DNA of 50,858 nucleotides, from NCBI GenBank assembly GCA_038853715.1, contig JAWCJE010000013.1, forward strand, positions 1-50,858, given 5' to 3'. The notes below the pieces were generated by a model that had not been told where the DNA came from, did not search any database, and was given only the letters and a program-made list of their open reading frames with translations. The position numbers and the translations under genes were made by a program. Positions within the stretch are counted from its first letter, which is position 1; every line of letters starts with the position of its first letter. The stretch is from Candidatus Nezhaarchaeales archaeon. Lineage in GTDB: Archaea; Thermoproteota; Methanomethylicia; Nezhaarchaeales; JAWCJE01. Below, piece after piece: positions 1 through 7,902 of the stretch.

Positions 1-1
1 A

Positions 2-145
2 GCCTTAGGGTTAACCGCCGCATTAGCTTACGCCTTCTACACCGTGTTCGGGAAGTTCCTCCTCGAAAAACGAAGGTTAAACGTTGAATCGCTTACCCTA
101 TACTCCATCGTATACGCCGGGTTAAGCAACCGTCAATACCTTTAA
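2..145 (+). CDS. C-terminal end of a DMT/EamA-type membrane transporter (partial)
   Basis: Only the last 47 residues are in the window; the gene runs in from the left edge and stops with TAA at 143-145. The visible peptide begins with a hydrophobic helix (ALGLTAALAYAFYTVFGKFL) followed by a basic/polar turn and a second hydrophobic stretch ending in LYSIVYAGLSN. A helix carrying AYAFYTVFGK-like sequence is typical of the repeated helices of EamA (drug/metabolite transporter) proteins, so a 10-helix permease is the likeliest call. Substrate cannot be guessed. The assignment rests on a short fragment and could be another multi-helix protein. Confidence 0.45.
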   Translation, partial: ALGLTAALAYAFYTVFGKFLLEKRRLNVESLTLYSIVYAGLSNRQYL

Positions 146-162
146 TTAGAACGCGCTATTAA

Positions 163-240
163 TGGCGCCCCGGCCGGGATTTGAACCCGGGTCAACGGCT
201 CGACAGGCCGCTATACTCAACCGGGCTATACTACCGGGGC
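163..240 (-). tRNA. tRNA-Asp (GTC)
   Basis: On the minus strand the acceptor stem GCCCCGG (240-234) pairs with CCGGGGC (173-167), followed by discriminator G and an encoded CCA (165-163). The T arm is CCGGG-TTCAAAT-CCCGG. The anticodon arm is GCGGC-CTGTCGA-GCCGT, giving anticodon GTC. The D stem pairs through two G-U wobbles. No intron is visible. Confidence 0.93.
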
Positions 241-430
241 CTGCCTTAAAAGTAGGTCAGGGGCAATATAAAATTTTAATAAAATCTTGAATGTATCCAT
301 AGAGATTGGGGTAGAATTACGTAAACCTTTTTAATGTTCAAGCATTCATTCCGTAGTTATCACACGGTTGAGGAGCTACTGATGGGCATTAAAGCCTATA
401 AGTTCCCAAAAGTCATTTTTCACGTAAAAA

Positions 431-571
431 GCGGGGGTACCCAAGCCAGTCGTCTAGATGGGCTAAGTTTAAGGGGGCGGTTGATTCTAGATCGGACAGC
501 TTAAACTCAAGAACACATGGGGTATCCGCTGGCGTAGGCCTCCGTGGGTTCAAATCCCACCCCCCGCACCA
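431..571 (+). tRNA. tRNA-Leu (CAA) with probably three introns
   Basis: The ends are clear: acceptor GCGGGGG (431-437) pairs with CCCCCGC (561-567), discriminator A568 and encoded CCA 569-571, with a T arm GTGGG-TTCAAAT-CCCAC and a Leu-type long variable arm (GGCGTAGGCC). At about 138 nt before CCA the gene is far longer than a mature tRNA-Leu (about 85 nt). A canonical anticodon arm GCGG-A-CTCAAG-A-TCCGC appears only if 481-504 (24 nt, within the 5' anticodon stem, before A505) and 512-523 (12 nt, after G37) are removed, giving anticodon CAA at 508-510. A normal D loop also needs roughly 452-470 removed. Exact splice sites are inferred; bulge-helix-bulge folding was not computed. Segments around 466-473 and 500-507 are complementary (AGTTTAAG/CTTAAACT) and may help form splice helices. 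Confidence 0.8.
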
Positions 572-708
572 AAAATAGAGCCTTATACGGGCTTATTTTG
601 GTTAATAAAACAAACCACATTAAAAAAGATAATGGTTTTCCGTTATAGGTTAATTACTCTCAAAGCCTTTTACATACTGCTATCAATTCTATTTAAGCTC
701 TGTCTTTT

Positions 709-1320
709 TCACCAGTATTTAATGACTTTCGCGTTTGCCTCACTAAACCTATTGGTTACAACCGTCCAGTCGATGGCTTTGAAAAATGCCTCTATATAGT
801 CTGCCCGCCTCAGTCCATAATCAATCATGTACGCGTGTTCAAAGACGTCCATGACCAGAATGGGATTTGCTCCAGAAAGATGACCTACATCGTGCTCATT
901 TATCCAAGAATTAAAGAGCCGCCCAGCTACTGGATCATAATATAGAATTACCCATCCAATGCCACGCATTGTTCCAACAGCCTTAAAGTCCTTCGCCCAG
1001 TTTTCGTACGTTCCGAAATCATCTAAAATTTTCTTAAAGAGTTTTGAATTTCTGTCAAGTTCAACGCCATTCTTCGTCATATTTCCGAAGTAGTATTCGT
1101 GAAGCCTCATACCGTTGAATTCCCATCCCCATCTACGCTTTAATTCTGCATACTCAGGTGTCCCTATCCTTCCTTCTTTTAGAAGGGATGCAAGCAAATC
1201 GGCTATTTTATTTGTGTTTGTAACATAGCCTTGATATAATGCAAAATGATTTTTTAGAAGTTGATCGCTAAACCCTTTCGTCCCTAGTAAACGCTCAAAG
1301 TTTAACGGCTCATAAACCAT
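709..1320 (-). CDS. sod: Superoxide dismutase, Fe/Mn family
   Basis: Detoxifies superoxide to peroxide and oxygen in the cytoplasm. Counting from the chosen start (203 residues), the four metal ligands of the family are visible: H25 (KNHF), H74 (RLHEYYFG), D158 and H162 (MDVFEHAY), and the length is typical. The reading frame extends five codons further up to 1335, but that extension encodes the purine-rich GGGAGGGGG Shine-Dalgarno-like stretch itself, ending about 4 nt before the ATG at 1320, so the inner ATG is chosen. The metal (Fe or Mn or either) cannot be told by eye. Just upstream lies a broken rubrerythrin gene on the same strand, so an oxidative-stress pair may once have stood here. 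Confidence 0.95.
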   Translation of the reverse strand: MVYEPLNFERLLGTKGFSDQLLKNHFALYQGYVTNTNKIADLLASLLKEGRIGTPEYAELKRRWGWEFNGMRLHEYYFGNMTKNGVELDRNSKLFKKILDDFGTYENWAKDFKAVGTMRGIGWVILYYDPVAGRLFNSWINEHDVGHLSGANPILVMDVFEHAYMIDYGLRRADYIEAFFKAIDWTVVTNRFSEANAKVIKYW

Positions 1321-1384
1321 TTTACCCCCTCCCATTTTTAATCTAGTTTATCCCTTCTCATATTTGTTGTTTCCGCAGTTTTCC

Positions 1385-1695
1385 TTAGAATTTACTAAAC
1401 TTCTCCTTTGATGCTCCACATAGTGGACATCTACTCGGCGCTTCGCCCTCTACCGTGTATCCGCATACGTCGCAGACGTAGATTGACCGAGTTTAACGTC
1501 TTTACCCTCATCAACTGCCTGTTTGGCTTTTCGATACATGTCTACATGCACTTTTTCTGCTTAAAGCGCCCAATCAGTCGTCCTCTGAGTTCCCTTTTCC
1601 TCTTGAAGTTTAGCTATAGCATTATACGCTGGATAGATTTCATTAACTTCATAGGTTTCACCATCTATGGCAACCCCGAAAAATTAAAATCTGGC
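1385..1695 (-). pseudogene. Rubrerythrin remnant (C-terminal half, broken)
   Basis: Reading the minus strand downward from about 1690 gives GVAIDGETYEVNEIYPAYNAI, then EEKGTQRTTDWAL, an in-frame TAA, AEKVHVDMYRKAKQAVDEGKD, and after a frame change SIYVCDVCGYTVEGEAP, SRCPLCGASKEKFSKF and a stop at 1385-1387. This matches the second half of the ferritin-like diiron domain followed by the C-terminal rubredoxin-like iron site (two CxxC pairs) of rubrerythrin. The first half is missing: going upstream, an in-frame stop precedes the homologous part and the tRNA-Tyr gene begins about 20 bases beyond. One stop plus one frameshift plus truncation argue for a pseudogene rather than a sequencing error. 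The plus-strand open frame in the same place is its antisense shadow. Confidence 0.8.
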
Positions 1696-1715
1696 TTTGT
1701 CAGGTCACATTATGA

Positions 1716-1853
1716 CCCCCGGTAGCTCAGCCTGGTAGAGCTTCCGGCTGTAGGCTAAAGCCCCACGGGTTAGAGCGCAACGCGTACAATGAACCCGTGG
1801 CGGCCCACCAGGCATAAACCGGAGCGTCGGGTGTTCAAATCACCCCCGGGGGA
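1716..1853 (+). tRNA. tRNA-Tyr (GTA) with a 64-nt intron
   Basis: Acceptor CCCCCGG (1716-1722) pairs with CCGGGGG (1846-1852), discriminator A1853, no encoded CCA. The T arm is GGGTG-TTCAAAT-CACCC. The anticodon stem TCCGG (1743-1747) pairs with CCGGA starting at 1819, and the loop CTGTAG/A gives anticodon GTA. The intron lies at the standard site after position 37, about 1754-1817, and contains a perfect 9-bp hairpin CCACGGGTT (1763-1771) / AACCCGTGG (1792-1800). Splice points are inferred from the mature loop. Confidence 0.92.
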
Positions 1854-1859
1854 CTTATT

Positions 1860-2222
1860 TCACTGAAAACTTTAAAGCCTAGAAATGTTAATCCCCCCTA
1901 GCTTCTTCGTATCCAGCGTTTTCCCAGCGAATCGTATTCTAGTCTAACGCTGAATTTATCGTAAAACTTTACCGCATAATCAACTGGTTATGCGTTTCAA
2001 CCTTTCAATCTTCGTATAAACGATAGCTAGGAAATGGTAAAAACAATAACCTTCTTTTCCAGAGGGGGCTCGACCTCAATGCCTTTCAGTCATCGCGTAA
2101 GCTCTTCTTAACTCTGAGCGTCTCATCGCCTACCTAATACCTCCTAAACCTCCTTTTATATCCATTTCGTAAGCATAGTTAAACTTCCCCTTCAAAAGAG
2201 GATGCTTTACGTAACGTAAAAT
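1860..2222. other. Gene-free stretch before adk
   Basis: No complete reading frame or RNA gene is recognised. On the minus strand a short coding-like scrap (around 1900-2000, reading YAVKFYDKFSVRLEYDSLGK) is flanked by stops and matches no family I know; it may be debris of a lost gene. The last part holds the adk promoter. Confidence 0.4.
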
Positions 2223-2230
2223 CTTTATAT
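2223..2230 (+). promoter_or_regulatory. TATA box for adk
   Basis: CTTTATAT at 2223-2230 is preceded by an A-rich stretch suitable as BRE. It sits about 36 bases before the adk ATG, which predicts a transcript start near 2250-2255 and a short leader carrying GGTGG as ribosome site. Confidence 0.55.
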
Positions 2231-2265
2231 TCCAACATTACGTTTTAAGCGGTGGTTGATGCCTA

Positions 2266-2898
2266 ATGAGGATAATCCTTCTCGGTTGTCCAGGTAGCGG
2301 GAAGGGTACGCAAGCCGCTAAGCTTTCTAAGGAGCTTAACGTCCCACATATTTCGACCGGTGATATCCTTAGAGAAGCCGTAAAACTTGGAACCGAGCTT
2401 GGAAGGTTTGCAAAGTCCTATATGAATCGAGGCCTACTCGTACCTGACGACGTAATCGTTGGTATCATCAAGGAAAGGTTAAAGCAACCAGATACGAATA
2501 AGGGCTTCATACTCGACGGCTTCCCAAGGACATTAGCGCAAGCTGAAGCCCTTAACAGTCTATCAATACAGATAGACGCGGTCATTGATATCCAAGTTGA
2601 TGATGAAGAAGTAATTAGGAGGCTTTCAAACAGAAGAACCTGTAAAAATTGCGGAGCGGTTTACCACTTAATATTTAACCCATCTAAAAAACCGGGTGTA
2701 TGTGATAAATGCGGTGGCCCCCTATACCAAAGGGATGACGATAAAGAGGAAACCATTAGAAATAGGCTTAGCGTCTATAAGAGACAAACAAAGCCGCTTC
2801 TCAACTACTATCAAAGTAAAGGTTTACTAAAGAGGGTGAACGGCAACCTAACCATAGATGAGGTATACAATAACATAAAGAAGGCATTAGGCGTTTAA
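2266..2898 (+). CDS. adk: Adenylate kinase
   Basis: Catalyses ATP + AMP to 2 ADP, balancing adenine nucleotides in the cytoplasm. The 210-residue protein has the P-loop GCPGSGKGT near residues 7-15, the AMP-binding stretch HISTGDILRE, the DGFPRTLAQAE motif, and a lid with four cysteines (CKNCG and CDKCG, about residues 125-152) that bind a structural zinc. This is the bacterial-type long adenylate kinase with zinc lid, which many TACK archaea also carry, rather than the short archaeal type. A GGTGG stretch lies about 10 bases before the ATG. Its promoter is the TATA box at 2223; it seems monocistronic, with tRNA-Arg pointing toward it from downstream. Confidence 0.96.
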   Translation: MRIILLGCPGSGKGTQAAKLSKELNVPHISTGDILREAVKLGTELGRFAKSYMNRGLLVPDDVIVGIIKERLKQPDTNKGFILDGFPRTLAQAEALNSLSIQIDAVIDIQVDDEEVIRRLSNRRTCKNCGAVYHLIFNPSKKPGVCDKCGGPLYQRDDDKEETIRNRLSVYKRQTKPLLNYYQSKGLLKRVNGNLTIDEVYNNIKKALGV

Positions 2899-3030
2899 AC
2901 CCCTATAAAGGGTTAAAGCCCTCTAAGCTCGGTCGAACGGCTTAATTACGTTACATGTAAATCAAAGCCCTCGCCCTCTTTCCAATATTGATCCTTTAAC
3001 ACCATTAAAGATTTCACTTTAAAAATTAAG

Positions 3031-3105
3031 CGGGCCCGGTGGGACTTGAACCCACGATCAACGGCTCCGGAGGCCGCCGTCCTATCCATACTAGACTACG
3101 GGCCC
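3031..3105 (-). tRNA. tRNA-Arg (CCG)
   Basis: Acceptor GGGCCCG (3105-3099) pairs with CGGGCCC (3038-3032), discriminator G at 3031, no encoded CCA. T arm GTGGG-TTCAAGT-CCCAC; anticodon arm GCGGC-CTCCGGA-GCCGT gives CCG. It is closely similar in body and 5' flank to the tRNA-Arg(GCG) at 8461-8538. Confidence 0.93.
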
Positions 3106-3124
3106 TATTCTTACTATTCGAGCT

Positions 3125-3142
3125 TTCATATATCAGTTTATC
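3125..3142 (-). promoter_or_regulatory. tRNA-Arg(CCG) promoter block
   Basis: The 18-base string ttcatatatcagtttatc (plus strand) lies 20-37 bases upstream of the tRNA 5' end and contains TATATGAA on the coding strand at TATA-box distance. The identical 18 bases occur at the same distance before tRNA-Arg(GCG) at 8557-8574. Confidence 0.6.
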
Positions 3143-3392
3143 TTCTGATGGATCATAGAATAACCTTTTTCTCTGTAAATGAATCTTAAATATGATTAAA
3201 ATCTATCTGGCTTAATTTTTAACGAACTTTAGAGCTTACACTTCATCTATCTGTTGCAAGTTACCTATGAGCCCGCTAAGCCTATACAAAGAAGGAGTTA
3301 TGGTTATTAGTTGAGATAATTCTTCATTAGAGAGTAACCAAAGCCTTTTAAGCTTTGTAAACCTCAAACTTTTGTTATGTTTTCCGGTGCTT

Positions 3393-4373
3393 ATTATGCT
3401 AAATGATGCAATACTGAAGGACCCGAACGCCCTTATGTTGCTTCGCTTTTTAGCGTTCTCTCAGCACGGGGAGATAAGAGAGGAGCGTACCGTTGATGTC
3501 AGGCTTCGCTACCCTGAGGTTGAAGAAACCTTAGCCTTAACCCCAGAAGCGGTTTTAAGTACTATCGAAAAGTTGGTTCATGCTGGGCTACTGGTAAAAA
3601 GGCCTTATAGTAACGAGCTTTGCTGTAGCCGTTGCGGCTCCATGAACATATACATGGAGCTTTTCTGTATTAAGTGCGGCTCCATGAACCTTGATAAAAA
3701 CCTATTGATAAGACATTACGAATGCGGCTACATAGGTGCTGAGCATGAATTTAATAGGGGCGATAAGTACGTTTGCCCTAAGTGCTTAAAGCCCTTAAAA
3801 CAGATAGGGGTTGACTATTGCAAGGAGGGCATAGCCTATGAATGCAGTGATTGCGGTGAAAAATTTTTAGAACCGATAGAGAAATGGTATTGCCAAGACT
3901 GTAAGTATACCTTTGAAACGAAAGAGGCTCTCCTTAAAAATCTATTTACATACAAACTCCCTAGCAGCGTTAAGGTTAAGGTATCTGCTATACTGTTTGA
4001 TATGTCACCTCTCGTTGAGCGCTTTAAGCAAGCTGGCTTTAATGTTGAGGCCCCAGCAACTATTAGGGGAATTTCAGGGCTAACCCATTACCTTGACGTA
4101 CTAGCGGTTAAAAAGTTAGATAAAGGCGTTAAAACGGTAGGCGTACGACTTATAACATCAGAGAGTGAGGTATCAATACATGACGTATATTCCTTTTACT
4201 CCGAGGCTCGTGATTCAAAACTAAGTGAAGCAGTAGTATTGGCGCTTCCAAAGGCTAGTAAGGAAGTTAGAGTGTTTACTGAAGCTTATGGGTTAAAGCT
4301 TATTGAAGTCAAGGATCAGAATGAGCTCATTAAGAAGCTCGATCAAGTATTAGAGCCTAAACACTTAAAGTGA
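3393..4373 (+). CDS. Zinc-rich protein with TackOD1-like domain and C-terminal nuclease-like domain
   Basis: About 326 residues. The N-terminus reads like a winged-helix (residues about 1-85), followed by a zinc ribbon (CSRCGS..CIKCGS), then a block RHYECGYIGAEHEF / CPKCLKPLKQIGVDYC / CSDCGEKF that fits the TackOD1 output domain described in TACK archaea, another C-x2-C pair (CQDC), and a C-terminal segment with GISGLTHYLDVLAVKK, VSIHDVYSFYSEAR and EAVVLALPKASKEVR patterns that looks like a restriction-endonuclease-type (Mrr-like) fold. Function is unknown; sensing or DNA-linked regulation is inference. The frame opens at 3372, but a TATA-like CTTTTAAG near 3345 and GGTG before the second ATG favour 3393. 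It stands alone between convergent or unrelated genes. Confidence 0.75.
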   Translation: MMLNDAILKDPNALMLLRFLAFSQHGEIREERTVDVRLRYPEVEETLALTPEAVLSTIEKLVHAGLLVKRPYSNELCCSRCGSMNIYMELFCIKCGSMNLDKNLLIRHYECGYIGAEHEFNRGDKYVCPKCLKPLKQIGVDYCKEGIAYECSDCGEKFLEPIEKWYCQDCKYTFETKEALLKNLFTYKLPSSVKVKVSAILFDMSPLVERFKQAGFNVEAPATIRGISGLTHYLDVLAVKKLDKGVKTVGVRLITSESEVSIHDVYSFYSEARDSKLSEAVVLALPKASKEVRVFTEAYGLKLIEVKDQNELIKKLDQVLEPKHLK

Positions 4374-4399
4374 CTATGATGTAGCAATAAACTATACTA

Positions 4400-4519
4400 A
4401 TGGTTAAGGCTAGGTTCAGACTTGGAAGGGACTTCGATCCATTCATTTAGGCTACTAAGAGAAATGATGAAGTAGTGATAGTGAGCTATGAAAACCACTC
4501 GTACGGTTTAGCTCCTTAG
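4400..4519 (+). pseudogene. Possible decayed small gene
   Basis: ATG at 4400 opens a frame MVKARFRLGRDFDPFI that meets TAG, then continues in the same frame as ATKRNDEVVIVSYENHSYG to a second stop at 4517-4519. The continuous protein-like quality across one stop suggests a small broken gene, but I recognise no family and it may be chance. Confidence 0.25.
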
Positions 4520-4580
4520 CCTCGTAGCCTCCCTGATTAAGAAGACGCGTAGCTCCTTAAGTAAGGCTAGGGCCTTAATG

Positions 4581-5801
4581 CTACCAACCAGTTTCCTTCC
4601 TTACTAGGGCCTCTAGGTATGCTTTAAGGCGCACTAAGCTATGAAGAGGTCTATAAAGTAATACCATTAGGGGGGCGTAGGCTAAACGCTTTAACCCTCT
4701 CCAACCCTCAATGTAGAGGAAGCAGGGAATAGTTACGATTAGCTCGTTAACCATGTAGAAGGTGACGATTAAAGCGAATACCATCAAAGACGTTAAGGAG
4801 AAGGAAATTAAGGAGAAGAAAAGGACTAGTACGATCCAAGCAATTCTAAGGAATAAGAGCACAACGTCCATGAATATCATATCTGGTACACCTACAGTAC
4901 CTACCCTTCCAAAGCGGGCCTTAAACAGTAGATTCCAATGCTTAGCCAACGTTATAATCTGCCCCTTAGCCCATCTAACCCTTTGCCTAACCCACCCTCG
5001 CCAAGTAGCTGGGACAACGGTCCAAGCTATTGCGTTAGGGGCGAAGCGTACAGCCTGCTTTACCTTATGGATCTTAATGGTTAAGTCAAAGTCCTCAGTA
5101 ATCGTATCAACATCGTACTCACCTACGCCTTCAACTATTCGCCTTCGGAAGGCCCCAAAGGCGCCCGGAACTATAAGAAGTAGGTTAGCCATGGATTGAA
5201 GGAGCCTTCCAACCTCCATGGCTAACATGTACTCATAAGATTGAAGCTTGGTTAAAAAGTTCTCCTTCTCGTTTAACACACGTATATTACCCGCAACCGC
5301 GCCAACTCCATCCTCTAAAAGAGGTTGAATAACTTCGGTTAAGGAGTCCTTACCTATTACGGTATCAGCATCTATAACAACTATAATATCACCACGTGTA
5401 AACTTTAACCCGTGGTTCACTGCTATGGCCTTCCTTCCACTAGTCTTCTCCCTTCTCACCAGTTTTATTAGCCCGCGTACAGCATACTTACTCGCTTTCT
5501 CGTACGTCTTATCTGTTGACCCGTCATCAACGACAATAATCTCAAGCCTCGGATAGTTAACGCTTATCAAAGCCTCTAGGCATCGTTCTATCAAGTCCTC
5601 CTCATTATGCGCTGGCACTATCACCGACAGAAAGGGGTAGCGTAATACTACCCCCTCCCTCCGCTTATGCCAGTTACGCTTTACATACGCTGCTAAGAGG
5701 GCTAAAGCCTTAAAGATGGATCGCGGCAAGTCTATGGTGAGCGGTACGATCATCACTAAAAGCACTTTAAGAAGAGGGAACGTCTGCTCTAAGTTAGACA
5801 A
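4581..5801 (-). CDS. Membrane glycosyltransferase, family GT2 (processive type)
   Basis: Transfers sugar from a nucleotide sugar, probably building a cell-surface polysaccharide or glycolipid at the membrane. Order in 406 residues: one N-terminal membrane helix (about 10-40), GT-A domain with VVDDGSTD, DADTVIG (metal/nucleotide-binding DxD), the acceptor motif TEDFDLT and QRVRWAKGQ (the QxxRW motif of processive GT2 enzymes such as cellulose, hyaluronan or poly-GlcNAc synthases), then two or three C-terminal membrane helices. There are no partner genes that would specify the sugar. The stop lies in a short gap after the upstream gene argS on the same strand (13 bases), so cotranscription with argS is likely. 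Confidence 0.88.
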   Translation of the reverse strand: MSNLEQTFPLLKVLLVMIVPLTIDLPRSIFKALALLAAYVKRNWHKRREGVVLRYPFLSVIVPAHNEEDLIERCLEALISVNYPRLEIIVVDDGSTDKTYEKASKYAVRGLIKLVRREKTSGRKAIAVNHGLKFTRGDIIVVIDADTVIGKDSLTEVIQPLLEDGVGAVAGNIRVLNEKENFLTKLQSYEYMLAMEVGRLLQSMANLLLIVPGAFGAFRRRIVEGVGEYDVDTITEDFDLTIKIHKVKQAVRFAPNAIAWTVVPATWRGWVRQRVRWAKGQIITLAKHWNLLFKARFGRVGTVGVPDMIFMDVVLLFLRIAWIVLVLFFSLISFSLTSLMVFALIVTFYMVNELIVTIPCFLYIEGWRGLKRLAYAPLMVLLYRPLHSLVRLKAYLEALVRKETGW

Positions 5802-5814
5802 GTACTTACACCGA

Positions 5815-7764
5815 TTACATAATCTCCGATAACTTAATCCCTATAGAGTTCATGGCTGCCTTAAGCACAACTTTAAAAGCACTTATGAGGGCCAGTCTAG
5901 CATTTCTTAACTCAGGGTCCTTTACATGTATTACATCAACTCTTTCATAGTATGAGTTAAAGAGCTCGCTAAGCTTATTGGCGTACTCCACTACTAACTC
6001 GGGTTTAAGCTCATCTGAGGCTGTCGTTATAATCCGCGGAAGCTTCGATAAGTATAATATCAACTGCTTTTCCTGGTGGTCAATAAGTAACTCGGTTTTT
6101 ACATCCTCTAAGTAGTAATCCTTCAAACCAGCCTTCCTTAAGATGCCTAACGCCCTTACGTACGCATAGTTTATGAAGGGGCCGCTATTACGCTCGAAGT
6201 TAACAACTTGATTCCAATCAAACACTATGGGTTTAGAGGCTGAAGTACTTATTAATGCGTACCTAACAGCTCCAACACTTATCGTGCGAGTTACGTCCTC
6301 TTTAACCTCCTCAGGAAGGTTAGGCCACCGTTTATCCACCTCTTCCCTAACCCTTCTACGCGCTTCACTTAATATTTGGTCTAGGGTTACGTAGTATCCT
6401 CGTCGACCCGACATTTTATAGCCGGGAAGTCTTACTAGCTCGTAGGCGTAATGTATATACCTATCCGCTAGCTCATGATGGCCCAGGGCGTAAAGCATAA
6501 TCTTAAGTTGTAGCTGGGCTAGGCTTTGTTCAGCACCTACTACGCTTATAACCATGTCAGCCGCTTTAAGCTTCCATAGGGCGTAGCAAACATCCCTCGT
6601 TGTGTATAAGGTCGTACCATCGGATCTTACCAAGGTTAACTTCGGAACCTGGTAGTCTTCACGCAGCTTCAACCTTTCCCTTAGCTTCAACATTTCAACA
6701 GCGGCGTTAGCATTAAATACTAAGGCTTTATTCTCAATACTTGTAAAACCAGTTTTCTCTAACCTCTTAATAACCTCGTCAACTGAACCACTCCAAACGG
6801 TTACTTCACTTTCCCAATCCCATGAATCTAAGCTTATATCTAGCTCTTTTAACGTTTGCTTAAATCCTTCAATGGTTAAATTACAAAGCTCACGTATCAG
6901 CTTTACGGCCTTCACGTCTCCTTCCTCGTAAAGCTTATTAAGCATCCTTACCTCCTCCTCAGGGTTTTCATCAAGCTTCTCGGTTAAAGCGTCAAAAAGC
7001 TCTTCATCCCTACCCCTTAACTCGTTGACTATACCAACCCATTCACTCAACCGATTTTCAAGCTCCCTCCATTCATCTCCAGCTAAACCTTTAACCCTTT
7101 CAATCCTCCTCTTCAACGATTTAATCTCAATTAACGCGTTTACCATCGAGTAAAGGAGGCCTACAATAGCATCGGGCTTAACTCTCCTCTCCTTAACTAA
7201 CTCCTTAACCTTGCTATACCCATAGGCTGCCATCGCTACTTGAAGCCCTACATCGTCAATGTAAAAATGCGTTAAAACTTTATGACCCCTAACTTTAAGA
7301 AGTCTTGCTATAGCATCGCCTAATACCGCGTTACGCCCCGTCCCCACGGTTAACGGATGAACGGGGTTACCGCTCGTATGCTCAACTATAACCGTTAACG
7401 GCTTAGCAGCTGGCGTATACCCATAACTGGTTCCCTTGCTTCTTAAAGCGTTAAAAAGTAGCTTAGCAAGCTCCACGTAATTCACGTAGAAGTTAACATA
7501 TCCACCTACAGCCTCCACCTTCTCGATGATCCGGGGAAGCGATAGGTTAGCTAAGGCATTAACTAGTTTAACCGCTAAATCCACTGGTTCAACGTTTAAC
7601 GTCCTTGCAAGCTCAAAGCAGGGTAATGCAAGCTCACCATACCTAGTATCTGGAGGTGTTTCAAATTTCAGCCTTTCAAGCTTAAGGCCTAACCTATTAA
7701 AGGTTTCTTTAACCACGTTAAAACAAGCCTCTCCAAACACCTGGAAGGGGTCCTCGACGATCAC
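5815..7764 (-). CDS. argS: Arginyl-tRNA synthetase
   Basis: Charges tRNA-Arg with arginine using ATP. The 649-residue protein has the N-terminal Add1-type domain (about 1-110), the class I signature HPLTVG inside HTSGNPVHPLTVGTGRNA (near residues 128-145), the KMSK-equivalent YKMSGRRG and the helical anticodon-binding domain with RNARLALI at the end. The start is GTG at 7764 (reading MIVEDPFQVF); a TATA-like CTTTTTAAT around 7797-7805 predicts a short leader. Two tRNA-Arg genes, CCG and GCG, are found nearby. The glycosyltransferase gene follows after 13 bases. Confidence 0.96.
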   Translation of the reverse strand: MIVEDPFQVFGEACFNVVKETFNRLGLKLERLKFETPPDTRYGELALPCFELARTLNVEPVDLAVKLVNALANLSLPRIIEKVEAVGGYVNFYVNYVELAKLLFNALRSKGTSYGYTPAAKPLTVIVEHTSGNPVHPLTVGTGRNAVLGDAIARLLKVRGHKVLTHFYIDDVGLQVAMAAYGYSKVKELVKERRVKPDAIVGLLYSMVNALIEIKSLKRRIERVKGLAGDEWRELENRLSEWVGIVNELRGRDEELFDALTEKLDENPEEEVRMLNKLYEEGDVKAVKLIRELCNLTIEGFKQTLKELDISLDSWDWESEVTVWSGSVDEVIKRLEKTGFTSIENKALVFNANAAVEMLKLRERLKLREDYQVPKLTLVRSDGTTLYTTRDVCYALWKLKAADMVISVVGAEQSLAQLQLKIMLYALGHHELADRYIHYAYELVRLPGYKMSGRRGYYVTLDQILSEARRRVREEVDKRWPNLPEEVKEDVTRTISVGAVRYALISTSASKPIVFDWNQVVNFERNSGPFINYAYVRALGILRKAGLKDYYLEDVKTELLIDHQEKQLILYLSKLPRIITTASDELKPELVVEYANKLSELFNSYYERVDVIHVKDPELRNARLALISAFKVVLKAAMNSIGIKLSEIM

Positions 7765-7802
7765 CTATACAACCCCTAAGAAGAAAAGGGTCCACTAATT
7801 AA

Positions 7803-7901
7803 AAAGGTTACAAGGATTATAGGGCTGCTGAAGACGCAATAACTACAAGCGAAATTGTTGAGATACATCAGAAACGATTAAAGGAGATTATTGAAGGTTA
7901 A
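7803..7901 (+). pseudogene. Unidentified C-terminal gene scrap
   Basis: After a stop at 7797-7799 the plus strand reads KGYKDYRAAEDAITTSEIVEIH and further charged helical residues to a TAA at 7899-7901. There is no start codon and no room for an N-terminal part before argS, so this looks like the tail of a lost gene. Small helical tails of this kind occur in antitoxins, and the neighbouring HEPN/MNT remnants would fit, but the identity is a guess. Confidence 0.3.
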
Positions 7902-7902
7902 G

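Noticed and set aside
1408-1725. Plus-strand 105-codon open frame
   Set aside because: It is antisense to the rubrerythrin remnant, whose minus-strand cysteine motifs explain the sequence.
4455-4490. C-box-like ATGATGA near 4462
   Set aside because: No D box follows and the region reads as a broken small frame.
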